Part shown: one piece after another, positions 8,596 through 15,976 of the stretch
Position numbering within the stretch: the stretch's first letter is position 1
How the letters are laid out: each line of letters begins with the position of its first letter
Assembly (NCBI RefSeq): GCF_900112395.1
Contig: NZ_FOLN01000001.1
Span: forward strand, 62,001 to 126,000
Direction of reading: 5' to 3'
From: Algibacter lectus
GTDB lineage: Bacteria; Bacteroidota; Bacteroidia; Flavobacteriales; Flavobacteriaceae
Length of the DNA: 64,000 nt
Translations under genes and position numbers: made by a program
Notes under the pieces: generated by a model
What the model was told of the DNA's origin: nothing
The model's input: the letters and a program-made list of their open reading frames with translations, nothing else
The model's database searches: none

Positions 8596-9990
8596 ATGAG
8601 TAATACAAACGATAAAACCAATTTTGAGACTATTAATCCGGCAACAGGAGAAACAATAGCAGCATATAAATATATGGACGGCAAAGAAGCTGCCAGCAAA
8701 GTAAAAGACGCCCACAACGCCTTTTTGAAGTGGAAATTAACATCTTTAGATGAACGTGCGAAAATTATAAAATCTATTGGTAAAACTTTAGAGAAAAATA
8801 AGGATGCTTACGCTAAACTTATGACTCAGGAAATGGGTAAACTAATTTCACAGAGTTATGAAGAAATAGAATTATGTATTGGCATTTGCGACTATACCGC
8901 TACAGAAGGTTTAAAACATTTACAAGATGAACACAGACCACTTTATGATGGCGGAAAAGGAACTATACATTATTCACCAATAGGTGTGATTTATGGTATT
9001 CAACCTTGGAATTTCCCGTTATATCAACCTATTCGTTATTCTATAGCCAACTTAATGGCAGGAAACGGTGTTTTACTTAAACACGCAAAAAACGTAACAG
9101 GATCGGCCATTATGTTGAAGAAAATATATGAAGAAGCAGAACTTCCAAAAGATCTATTTCAGGTACTAGTAATTAATCACGATGTATCGGATGAAATTAT
9201 TGCCAACGATGCCGTTAGAGGTGTTACATTAACAGGTAGTTCTGGAGCCGGAAAACACGTAGCTATAAAATCTGCCGAAGTATTAAAGAAAACCGTTTTA
9301 GAACTTGGTAGTAATGATGCTTATGTTGTTTTAGACGATGCTGATATAGATTTAGCAGCAGAAGTTTGTGCCAAAGCTAGAATTTATAACAACGGACAAA
9401 CTTGTGTTGCCGCAAAACGATTTATAATAGTTGATAGTGAATACAATGCTTTTAAAGAAAAATTTGTTAGCTATATGGAAGCTATGGAACTTGGTGATCC
9501 CACAAAATCGGATACCGATTTAGGCCCTATAGCTCGAAAAGATTTAAGAGAAGAACTACATGATAAAGTAACAAAAAGTGTTGAAAACGGTGCTAAAATT
9601 TTATGCGGTGGCGAAATACCGAACACAAAAGGTTACTTCTACCCTTCTACTGTTTTAGATAATGTAAAACCAGGCCAACCTGCATATAGCGATGAGCTTT
9701 TTGGACCTGTAGCGTCTCTAATAAAAGCAAAAGATAATGAAGATGCTATGCGTATTGCCAATGATAGTAAATTTGGTTTAGGTGGTGGAATTTTCAGTAA
9801 AAACGAAGAGAAAGCTTTAGAATTAGCCAAAAATCATTTTGATACAGGAATGATACATATTAATTCTTATGGCTTAGCATATCCTAATATGCCTTTTGGA
9901 GGCGTAAAAGATTCGGGTTACGGAAGAGAACACGGTGGTTTTGGTGTACGCGAGTTTACTAATGCAAAAGCCATTACTCAACAAAAATAA
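8596..9990 (+). CDS. NAD(P)-dependent aldehyde (succinate-semialdehyde type) dehydrogenase
   Basis: 464 residues, full aldehyde dehydrogenase fold of the Sad/GabD-like short group. Visible motifs: PWNFPLYQPIR (cofactor region), GVTLTGSSGAGKHV, the general-base Glu236 in VLELGSNDAY, nucleophile Cys270 in GQTCVAAKRF, and FGPVASLIKA. It oxidises an aldehyde to the acid with NAD(P). One oddity is that the ELGG motif reads ELGS here, while the second copy at 10151-11506 keeps ELGG. Two hairpin terminators separate the convergent pair. The substrate is uncertain. Confidence 0.9.
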   Translation: MSNTNDKTNFETINPATGETIAAYKYMDGKEAASKVKDAHNAFLKWKLTSLDERAKIIKSIGKTLEKNKDAYAKLMTQEMGKLISQSYEEIELCIGICDYTATEGLKHLQDEHRPLYDGGKGTIHYSPIGVIYGIQPWNFPLYQPIRYSIANLMAGNGVLLKHAKNVTGSAIMLKKIYEEAELPKDLFQVLVINHDVSDEIIANDAVRGVTLTGSSGAGKHVAIKSAEVLKKTVLELGSNDAYVVLDDADIDLAAEVCAKARIYNNGQTCVAAKRFIIVDSEYNAFKEKFVSYMEAMELGDPTKSDTDLGPIARKDLREELHDKVTKSVENGAKILCGGEIPNTKGYFYPSTVLDNVKPGQPAYSDELFGPVASLIKAKDNEDAMRIANDSKFGLGGGIFSKNEEKALELAKNHFDTGMIHINSYGLAYPNMPFGGVKDSGYGREHGGFGVREFTNAKAITQQK

Positions 9991-10038
9991 GAAGCTTAGT
10001 TTGAATAGATTTTCAAATTAAACAGAATTAAATAACAA

Positions 10039-10078
10039 AAACCTCATCTTGAAAGTAATTTCAGGATGAGGTTTTTTT
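10039..10078 (+). terminator. Hairpin terminator after the first aldehyde dehydrogenase
   Basis: AACCTCATC and GATGAGGTT enclose an inner pairing (TGAAA/TTTCA), then a run of seven T. Confidence 0.85.
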
Positions 10079-10091
10079 ATGCCCTAAACGT

Positions 10092-10121
10092 AAAAAGAGC
10101 CCTAATTATAGGGCTCTTTTT
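10092..10121. terminator. Bidirectional terminator between convergent dehydrogenase genes
   Basis: AAAAAGAGCCCT and AGGGCTCTTTTT pair perfectly around a 6-base loop, giving T-runs on both strands. It serves the minus-strand dehydrogenase that ends at 10151. Confidence 0.85.
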
Positions 10122-10150
10122 ATATTAACGCTATCTATTTTATTCGATTT

Positions 10151-11506
10151 CTATTTCTTGATATATACCGTTTTTTTATTCACAAATTCTAATATACCTT
10201 CCTGAGACAATTCGCGTCCATAACCAGAAGCCTTTGTACCTCCAAAAGGTAATTGAGGATCCGATTTTACCATATCATTTATAAAAAATGCGCCATCAGG
10301 AATATCACTAATAAGCCTTCTAGCGGCTTCTAAGTCTTTTGTAAAAATCATGGTACCTAAACCAAATTTAGAATGTGTTGCAGTCTCAATGGCTTCTTGC
10401 TTATCTGCTACACGAATAATCGCTGCTACTGGTCCAAAAAGTTCTTCATCAAATGCTGGCATACCTGGCTTTACATCTTCTAAAATAGTCGGTTCAAAAT
10501 AATTGCCATCGTTATTATAACCATAAGTTACTTTAGCGCCTTTTTTAATAGAGTCTTCAACTTGCTTTTCTAGACCTTCTACTAAATCCTTTCTAGCCAT
10601 TACACCTATTTCGGTATCCATTTCCATAGGATCTCCTTTTTTAATTTCAGCAACACGTATTTTAAAGGCTTCTATAAACTCATCATAAATAGCATCGACC
10701 ACAATAAAACGTTTAGCAGCAATACAACTTTGTCCTGCATTTTGCATTCTTGCCATTACTATTGTATCGATATGCTTTTCTAATTTTGCATCTTCTAGAA
10801 TAATACAAGCGTTATTTCCGCCCAATTCCATAACCGATTTCTTTAAATGCTTTCCGGCTAAAGCTGCAATGCTACGTCCGGCTTTTTCGCTTCCTGTTAG
10901 GGTAACACCAGTGACGCTTTCATCAGCTATAATAGTTTCAATATCCTCATGCCCTATTAATACGGTTTGAAAACAACCTTCAGGATATCCAGCATCTATA
11001 AACAATTGTTCCATAGCCAAGGCACAACCTGTGGTGTTAGACGCATGTTTTAAAATAGCTGTATTACCAGCTGTAAGTGTTGGCGCTGCAAAGCGCATAA
11101 CTTGCCAAAACGGATAGTTCCATGGCATAATGGCTAAAATAGTACCAGAAGGATCATAACTAATAAAACTCTCTTTTGCATCGGTTTTAATTAATTCATC
11201 TGCTAGAAAATAGGCCGCATTTTTTACATAAAAATCACATACAGCACTACACTTCTCTATTTCGGCTATACTCTGTGAAATAGGTTTCCCCATCTCCTTC
11301 GTCATTAATTCAGCGTATTCCTGTTTTCTTTCTAGTAGCAATTGAGATACCTTATTAAGCATATCAGTTCTATCACCAATAGTTTTCATTTTCCAATCTT
11401 TAAAAGCATTAGCGCCTTTATCAATTATTTCCTGAACTTCAGACTCCGTATGTAATTTATAAGTCTCTATATCCTTATTATTAAAGGGATTATTAGTAGT
11501 TATCAT
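10151..11506 (-). CDS. NAD(P)-dependent aldehyde dehydrogenase, second copy
   Basis: 451 residues of the same short succinate-semialdehyde-type family as the convergent gene at 8596. Motifs include PWNYPFWQVMRFAAPTL, TLTGSEKAGRSI, the catalytic base region VMELGGNNAC, nucleophile Cys261 in GQSCIAAKRF, FGPVAAIIRV and PFGGTKASGYGREL. It probably detoxifies or recycles aldehydes in the cytoplasm. A head-to-head arrangement with the YtxH operon leaves about 200 bases of shared upstream DNA. I found no match to the shared stress box in its own direction. Confidence 0.9.
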   Translation of the reverse strand: MITTNNPFNNKDIETYKLHTESEVQEIIDKGANAFKDWKMKTIGDRTDMLNKVSQLLLERKQEYAELMTKEMGKPISQSIAEIEKCSAVCDFYVKNAAYFLADELIKTDAKESFISYDPSGTILAIMPWNYPFWQVMRFAAPTLTAGNTAILKHASNTTGCALAMEQLFIDAGYPEGCFQTVLIGHEDIETIIADESVTGVTLTGSEKAGRSIAALAGKHLKKSVMELGGNNACIILEDAKLEKHIDTIVMARMQNAGQSCIAAKRFIVVDAIYDEFIEAFKIRVAEIKKGDPMEMDTEIGVMARKDLVEGLEKQVEDSIKKGAKVTYGYNNDGNYFEPTILEDVKPGMPAFDEELFGPVAAIIRVADKQEAIETATHSKFGLGTMIFTKDLEAARRLISDIPDGAFFINDMVKSDPQLPFGGTKASGYGRELSQEGILEFVNKKTVYIKK

Positions 11507-11629
11507 AATTATTTCATTTTTAAATATACTTCAACAAGGTATGCACTTATTATTAATAAAGATAACACAATCCATTTACATTTTACCTCATATCCTTCTA
11601 TGCCGACTAAGTCAATATTTTAAGCGTTT

Positions 11630-11664
11630 GCGTTAATACTAACCGTAAATAGCTTGCATCTTTG
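11630..11664 (+). promoter_or_regulatory. Shared stress-type promoter, site 3 (GCGTTAAT-N20-ATCTTTG)
   Basis: GCGTTAAT (11630-11637), exactly 20 bases, then ATCTTTG (11658-11664), 43 bases before the YtxH start. The Dps promoter has the identical GCGTTAAT box at the same spacing. Confidence 0.65.
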
Positions 11665-11706
11665 TAACAGAAACAAGAAGTAATATTAATTTAAAACATT
11701 TACAAC

Positions 11707-12036
11707 ATGAACAATAATGGAAACACATTTTTAGGAGTATTAGCAGGAACAGCAATAGGCGCTGCATTAGGAATTCTTTTTGCACCTGATAAAGGATCTG
11801 CAACAAGAAAAAGAATTGCCGAACAAGCAGAATCTGCTAAAGAGAGCATTACAGAAACTACATTAGATATTAGAGATAAAGCTGCTTCTACGGTAGCCTC
11901 TAAAAGAGAAACCTTGGATACGCAATTAAACAATATTGTATCAGATGCAAGTCACAAAGCAGAAGACGTTATCTCGACCTTAGAAACGAAATTAGCAGAC
12001 CTTAAAGCGAAGAATAAAAAACTTCAAAAATCATAA
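11707..12036 (+). CDS. YtxH-domain protein
   Basis: 109 residues. A glycine/alanine-rich transmembrane segment (LGVLAGTAIGAALGILFAPDKG, residues ~8-29) is followed directly by the basic GSATRKRIAEQAE stretch and a long amphipathic, probably coiled-coil tail. This is the YtxH/gas-vesicle-like pattern of general stress proteins known in Gram-positive bacteria and common in Bacteroidota. It is the first gene of a three-gene operon with a holin-like and a small protein, led by the promoter at 11630-11664. It probably acts at the inner membrane; molecular role unknown. Confidence 0.85.
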   Translation: MNNNGNTFLGVLAGTAIGAALGILFAPDKGSATRKRIAEQAESAKESITETTLDIRDKAASTVASKRETLDTQLNNIVSDASHKAEDVISTLETKLADLKAKNKKLQKS

Positions 12037-12062
12037 TAAGAACTATAAAAAAGAAATCATAA

Positions 12063-12410
12063 ATGGGAATAATTGAAGCATTAGACGAGACCAGCTCGAA
12101 GGCCGTAAAAACAGGAGAAGATTATGTGCAAACTTCTAAAAATTACTTTGAATTAAAAGTATTTCAGCAGTTAGCTATTTTATCTACTGCTGGTATTAAG
12201 TTAGCCATTTACGCTATACTTTGCACGCTGGGTCTTATATTTTTAGCCGTTGCAGGAGCAGCCGCTTTAAGTTCGTATTTTGAAAGTGCCGCTTTAGGTT
12301 ACTTATGTATAGCGGGCGTATTCTTCGTTTTAATCGGTATTGTTTATTTACTGAGAAAAAAGATAGAAAATAACGTTATTAAAAAACTCTCTGAAAACTA
12401 TTTTGACTAA
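12063..12410 (+). CDS. Holin-like (Phage_holin_3_6) membrane protein
   Basis: 115 residues with two transmembrane helices (about 48-72 and 80-100; AIYAILCTLGLIFLAVAGAAAL and LCIAGVFFVLIGIVYLL), a cytoplasmic N-terminal helix and a short C-terminal tail. This matches the Phage_holin_3_6 / DUF1469 (YqjE-like) family, which is chromosomal and usually not phage-related. Its partners are a YtxH protein upstream and a small protein whose ATG overlaps its stop. The set is a known type of envelope stress operon; function unproven. Confidence 0.8.
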   Translation: MGIIEALDETSSKAVKTGEDYVQTSKNYFELKVFQQLAILSTAGIKLAIYAILCTLGLIFLAVAGAAALSSYFESAALGYLCIAGVFFVLIGIVYLLRKKIENNVIKKLSENYFD

Positions 12411-12616
12411 TGAAAAAGAAAAATTATAATTCCTTAGAGGAAATTAATACGGAACTACATCTATTGAGTATTCAACGCGAAATTCATTTAGAAGAACTCA
12501 AATTGACTAAACATCAATTAAAAGAAGACTTAAGTCCAGCAAATTGGATAAGCACAGCCCTAGCAGGCATTAAAAAATACGGCGTACTAATGCTACTACG
12601 CAAAATTATTAAATAG
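12410..12616 (+). CDS. Small helical protein, third gene of the YtxH operon
   Basis: 68 residues. Its ATG overlaps the TAA of the holin-like gene (TAATG), so it is translationally coupled. A charged amphipathic helix (SLEEINTELHLLSIQREIHLEELKLTKHQLKEDL) is followed by WISTALAGIKKYGVLMLLRKIIK, a weakly hydrophobic, basic C-terminal helix that could lie along the membrane. I recognise no named domain; similar small proteins end YtxH/YqjE-type operons in flavobacteria. Confidence 0.75.
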   Translation: MKKKNYNSLEEINTELHLLSIQREIHLEELKLTKHQLKEDLSPANWISTALAGIKKYGVLMLLRKIIK

Positions 12617-12639
12617 TAAAATATTCCCAAGATTTTTTT

Positions 12640-12700
12640 ACAAAAACAAAAAAAATACAACTAGAACCTTAAAACGTTTTAGTTGTATTTTTTTTGTTTT
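12640..12700. terminator. Long A/T-rich hairpin terminator after the YtxH operon
   Basis: AAAAACAAAAAAAATACAAC pairs with GTTGTATTTTTTTTGTTTT around a loop of about 20 bases, giving a T-run. The rest of the 325-base gap before the DUF2383 gene holds only that gene's promoter. Confidence 0.75.
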
Positions 12701-12842
12701 AATATGAAGGGTGACCGTCTTCCTTATATTATCCTAAGTTTAAAAAACACCTCTTTCCCAAATTTTCAACACAGCGTAAAAACTCACCTTAACAAACTAA
12801 TAATCAAACTCTTTATCAATAGAGCTAATAACTGAATGGTTT

Positions 12843-12877
12843 CCGTTAAGGTTAACCTTTCATTAATAGTAAATTTG
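12843..12877 (+). promoter_or_regulatory. Shared stress-type promoter, site 4 (CCGTTAAG-N20-AAATTTG)
   Basis: CCGTTAAG (12843-12850), 20 bases, then AAATTTG (12871-12877). With the preceding T, the -7 box reads TAAATTTG, the exact Bacteroidota consensus. Confidence 0.6.
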
Positions 12878-12941
12878 AGTGTGATATTAAATAGGCTGTA
12901 TCATTAAAGAAAAGCCTACTAATTAAAAACAAAAAAATACT

Positions 12942-13391
12942 ATGAGTACTTACACAGAAACAATAGGAAATAAACTAAACGAAATTTTAGAAAAAACATA
13001 CGATGCTGAAAAAGGATATGCCAAAGCAGCAGAAAACACAGATCACTCTTTATTAAAACCATACTTTAAAAAACGTAGTAAAGAACGTTACAATTTTGGA
13101 CACGAATTGAAAGCCGAAATTTTAAAATTTGGTGAAGAACCAGAAAAAGGTGGTAGCGTTACAGGAACTGTACATAGAGCCTGGATGGATACAAAAGCCT
13201 TATTCTCTGCAAACGATGCCGAATCTATGTTAGAGGAATCTATTAGAGGAGAAAAAGCTGCAGTAGCAGAATATGAAGAAGCTTTAAAAGATACCGCTTT
13301 ACCATTAAGTACGGCAACACTTTTAAACAACCAAATGAAAAGTATTAAATCTGATTTAAACACTATAAAATTTTTAGAAGACTTAAGTTAA
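12942..13391 (+). CDS. PA2169/DUF2383 four-helix-bundle protein
   Basis: 149 residues, all helical and without a signal peptide. The pattern of four long helices with conserved acidic residues (NEILEKTYDAEKGYAKAAE near the start, LEESIRGEKAAVAEYEEAL in the middle) fits the DUF2383/PA2169 family of ferritin-like bundles. Members are stress-induced proteins of unknown biochemistry; a di-metal site is possible but not shown. It is a single gene with its own promoter (12843-12877) and terminator (13414-13446). Confidence 0.85.
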   Translation: MSTYTETIGNKLNEILEKTYDAEKGYAKAAENTDHSLLKPYFKKRSKERYNFGHELKAEILKFGEEPEKGGSVTGTVHRAWMDTKALFSANDAESMLEESIRGEKAAVAEYEEALKDTALPLSTATLLNNQMKSIKSDLNTIKFLEDLS

Positions 13392-13413
13392 TATCAAACT
13401 TATGCTTACTAAT

Positions 13414-13446
13414 AAAAAAGGGATGCTAAATAGCATCCTTTTTTTG
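13414..13446 (+). terminator. Hairpin terminator after the DUF2383 gene
   Basis: AAAAAAGGATGCTA and TAGCATCCTTTTTTT form an almost perfect stem with a very short loop. Confidence 0.85.
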
Positions 13447-13524
13447 TTTTAAATTTATTTATACTAAAAACATTATCGGCTTTATACGTCGCAACACCCA
13501 ATTTTATTAGGGTAATTCGCAAAT

Positions 13525-13580
13525 GGATTAACAATAGAACCGATTACGGCAATCTACACGCTACATAAATGGCATCTTTG
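13525..13580 (+). promoter_or_regulatory. Promoter of the DUF1328 gene, site 5 of the shared architecture
   Basis: ACGGCAAT (13546-13553), 20 bases, then ATCTTTG (13574-13580). GGATTAACAATA (13525-13536) lies 44 bases before the end of the -7 box, exactly as in the SDR promoter (4083-4138). The -33-like box is the weakest of the set. Confidence 0.45.
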
Positions 13581-13636
13581 TATAAAGGAAATTGATAAAG
13601 TATCAATTGAAAAATTAATCTTAAAAACAAATTACT

Positions 13637-13798
13637 ATGTTACGTTGGACAGTCACTTTTATAATATTAGCACTAATCGCCGGAGTTTTCGGATTTGGAG
13701 GAATAGCAGCAGGTGCGGCAAGCATCGCTAAAATATTATTCTTCATATTTATTGTACTATTTATAGTCTCTTTAATTAGAGGAAATAAAAGGGTATAA
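13637..13798 (+). CDS. DUF1328 (YtjA-like) small membrane protein
   Basis: 53 residues from an ATG at 13637. [20 protein letters not shown] and [22 protein letters not shown] are two transmembrane helices joined by a glycine-rich turn, followed by a short basic tail. This is the DUF1328/YtjA family, widespread in Gram-negative bacteria and frequently stress- or starvation-induced. It probably shares a transcript with the small lipoprotein gene 76 bases downstream. Confidence 0.85.
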   Translation: MLRWTVTFIILALIAGVFGFGGIAAGAASIAKILFFIFIVLFIVSLIRGNKRV

Positions 13799-13874
13799 TT
13801 AAACTCACCTTGCAAATATTGGGGCAAGGAAAAAAACTCACCAATAATACATTAACCATTAAAACATATACACA

Positions 13875-14066
13875 ATGAAAAAATCATTTTTATTCTTAGC
13901 ATACGCCTTATTATTCACCATTTCAATCTCATCTTTCACTAGTTGTAGAGACGAAAAATCGACATCAGAAAAAGTTGAAGAAACTATTGATGATGCTGGA
14001 GACAACATCGAAGAAGGTGTTGAAGAAATTGAAGACGAAATTGACGATGCTACGGACGACAATTAA
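13875..14066 (+). CDS. Small acidic lipoprotein
   Basis: 63 residues. A lipoprotein signal ends at SFTSC (Cys24 as the lipidation site). The mature part is a short, extremely acidic helix (EKVEETIDDAGDNIEEGVEEIEDEIDDATDDN). Such tiny Glu/Asp-rich lipoproteins are common in Bacteroidota stress clusters. A role in envelope packing or cation binding is a guess. It follows the DUF1328 gene in the same direction. Confidence 0.75.
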   Translation: MKKSFLFLAYALLFTISISSFTSCRDEKSTSEKVEETIDDAGDNIEEGVEEIEDEIDDATDDN

Positions 14067-14157
14067 TAGTATTGAGAGAAAGAGAATTAATATAATAGCA
14101 AACAACGGGCATTTCTACTTAAAGATCTAGCCCGTTGTTTCTTTAAAATAAAAAATC

Positions 14158-14493
14158 ATGGAAAAGAAAAATTTAAAAAGCGAGAAAGATTACATTAAAA
14201 TGTACCAAGAAAAAGGTTTTACTAGCAATTTCATGATGGTGAACCATAAACTAGTGAGTACCGAAACTAAAAAGGAGTATTACCCTATGGATATAAAAGT
14301 AGTTGCAGAACACCGTTTTGAAGGCATCAGTAATCCATCAGACATGTCCATTTTATACGCCATTGAAACAAGAGAAGGTAACAAAGGCACCGTTTTGGCA
14401 AACTACAGCCCATCTAGCGATACTAGTACGGCCGAATTTTTTAAAGCGATTCCTAAGGAAAACGTATCTCAAGAAGCAAATTTTTTAAATTGA
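14158..14493 (+). CDS. Hypothetical protein of a small flavobacterial family
   Basis: 111 residues, no signal peptide, mixed alpha/beta. Recognisable stretches are KSEKDYIKMYQEKGFTSNF and EYYPMDIKVVAEHRFEGISNPSDMSILYAIET. Relatives in flavobacteria sometimes carry the label phosphoribosylpyrophosphate synthetase, but at this length and without the PRPP loop that label is not supported. It sits after the small lipoprotein gene at 91 bases. Function unknown. Confidence 0.7.
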   Translation: MEKKNLKSEKDYIKMYQEKGFTSNFMMVNHKLVSTETKKEYYPMDIKVVAEHRFEGISNPSDMSILYAIETREGNKGTVLANYSPSSDTSTAEFFKAIPKENVSQEANFLN

Positions 14494-14793
14494 TAGTTTA
14501 ATTTTTTTATTAAACCCAGTCTAAAAAACGAGTTTTCAAACCTACTCTAAACCCTTAAATTACAAACAAATAAACACAATTAACATACTACAAAACACTT
14601 AGACTTCTGTAATATCAACTTCACCCAAAATCACTTTAATTATTTTTGAATAATTAACAGATTTAATTTGTTTTCTAAGCATTTTAAAAAAAAGTTTTGA
14701 TATCGATAAAAGCACTATATTTATCGAAATAAAATTATACTCAAAAAAGTACATTTTTTTTAAATAATTTAGATCCAATATTAGTCTGGTTTT
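14494..14793. other. 300-base intergenic region upstream of the AraC-type regulator
   Basis: I found no reading frame or RNA gene. It is very AT-rich. The only structure seen is the palindrome at 14703-14727 just before the regulator gene. Confidence 0.5.
14703..14727. promoter_or_regulatory. Palindrome upstream of the AraC-type regulator, operator candidate
   Basis: TCGATAAA (14703-14710) and TTTATCGA (14720-14727) are exact inverted copies around 9 bases that include TATAT. The location, 66 bases before the regulator start, suggests autoregulation. Confidence 0.45.
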
Positions 14794-15345
14794 ATGAAAA
14801 TAAATATCAAATTTGATTATACTTTTATCTGTAAAGCCGTTTTACACGAACAATTAGAAGCACTCGGTTTAGAGTACAAGCTTAACAACTTAGGTGAAGT
14901 TGAATTCCAGAAAAAACTCTCTGCATTAGAAATCGAAAACGTAAAGGAAGCTTTTAATAAGTACGGCATTGAAATATTAGCCAATCCACAAAACGTTTTA
15001 GTAGAACGCATAAAAGACGTAATAACAGAACTTATAAGCGATCCGGAAAAATCTAGAAAGTATAATGTTTCTAGTTATTTGGCCGATGAGTTAAACTATT
15101 CTTATGCACACTTATCGTCTGTATTTTCAGAAATAACCTATTCTTCAATTGAGAATTTCATTATTCTGAAAAAAATTGACCTTGCCAAGCATCTTATTAT
15201 TCACGAAGACTTTACCTTAACAGAAATTGCACACCAACTAAATTACAGTAGTGTTGCCCATTTATCTGCGCAGTTTAAAAAAACAACAGGCCTTACGCCT
15301 TCTGCTTTTCAGCGCATTATTAAAAAACGACAAGAAATTGAATAA
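14794..15345 (+). CDS. AraC-type regulator with a degenerate metal-binding-like N-terminal domain
   Basis: 183 residues. The C-terminal ~95 residues form an AraC helix-turn-helix pair (SYLADELNYSYAHLSSVFSE and FTLTEIAHQLNYSSVAHLSAQFKK). The N-terminal ~65 residues have a beta-alpha-beta HMA-like layout. Related flavobacterial regulators carry a CxxC metal site near residue 10; here that stretch reads FDYTFICKAV and has a single Cys. The regulator probably senses something other than a soft metal, or nothing. The neighbouring genes for a receiver protein and a multi-PAS kinase suggest a signalling cluster. Confidence 0.8.
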   Translation: MKINIKFDYTFICKAVLHEQLEALGLEYKLNNLGEVEFQKKLSALEIENVKEAFNKYGIEILANPQNVLVERIKDVITELISDPEKSRKYNVSSYLADELNYSYAHLSSVFSEITYSSIENFIILKKIDLAKHLIIHEDFTLTEIAHQLNYSSVAHLSAQFKKTTGLTPSAFQRIIKKRQEIE

Positions 15346-15360
15346 TAAAACTATAGAGCT

Positions 15361-15807
15361 ATGCCGTTAACTGTTATGAATATTGTTTTGGCCGACGATG
15401 ATGAAGATGATCGCTTATTATTCGATGAGGCTATATCGGAAATTGATGTAAAAACTAAACTATCGTTATTTAATGATGGTAAAGCCCTTATGGATTATTT
15501 GGTTTTACCTGATACCATTTTACCAGAAATTGTATTTCTGGATTTAAATATGCCTATAAAAAATGGTATGCAATGCTTAAAAGAAATTCGTGCTAACGAT
15601 AAACTTAAAGAGCTTTGCGTTGCTATATATTCTACATCTTCATCTGAAGAAGATATTGAAAACACCTTTGTTAACGGTGCAAATGTTTACATCAATAAAC
15701 CTAACAGTTTTTCTGCGCTTAAAAAAGCCATAGATAAAGTTTTAAAAATAAACTGGCAATACCACACCTCTGCGCTTAATAGGGACAACTTTTTATTGCG
15801 CTTATAA
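15361..15807 (+). CDS. Stand-alone response regulator (Rcp1-like receiver)
   Basis: 148 residues with one receiver domain and no output domain. Acidic pocket residues lie in ADDDEDD, the phosphoacceptor is Asp61 in IVFLDLNMPIKNG, the conserved Ser/Thr is in IYSTSSS and the Lys is in INKPNS. The ATG at 15376 (MNIVLADDD) would be a more usual start for this family, removing five residues. Such receivers take phosphate from PAS-type hybrid kinases; the kinase 170 bases downstream is the natural partner. It begins 15 bases after the AraC-type regulator gene and is probably co-transcribed with it. Confidence 0.85.
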   Translation: MPLTVMNIVLADDDEDDRLLFDEAISEIDVKTKLSLFNDGKALMDYLVLPDTILPEIVFLDLNMPIKNGMQCLKEIRANDKLKELCVAIYSTSSSEEDIENTFVNGANVYINKPNSFSALKKAIDKVLKINWQYHTSALNRDNFLLRL

Positions 15808-15976
15808 CGTGCATTTCTTCAAGGTTTATAGCTGTATAGCACAGAAAACATTCTTTTCTGTGCTCATTTACTATTTTTTTTAACTCAATCGATTACAGGA
15901 TTAACTGAAACGGTTTTTTAAAAAATAGTTTCCTTACTTTAGCGAGGTTATCATTCATATAAATTCGAATTAGAAG

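Noticed and set aside
11507-11600. Shared stress promoter for the second aldehyde dehydrogenase
   Set aside because: An ATCTTTA is present on the minus strand, but the position 20 bases upstream has no CGTTAA-like sequence.
12063-12410. Prophage origin of the holin-like gene
   Set aside because: Phage_holin_3_6 proteins are common chromosomal stress proteins, and no phage structural, integrase or lysis gene is nearby.
14158-14493. Annotation as phosphoribosylpyrophosphate synthetase
   Set aside because: At 111 residues, without the PRPP-binding loop or the catalytic flexible loop, the enzyme name does not fit.
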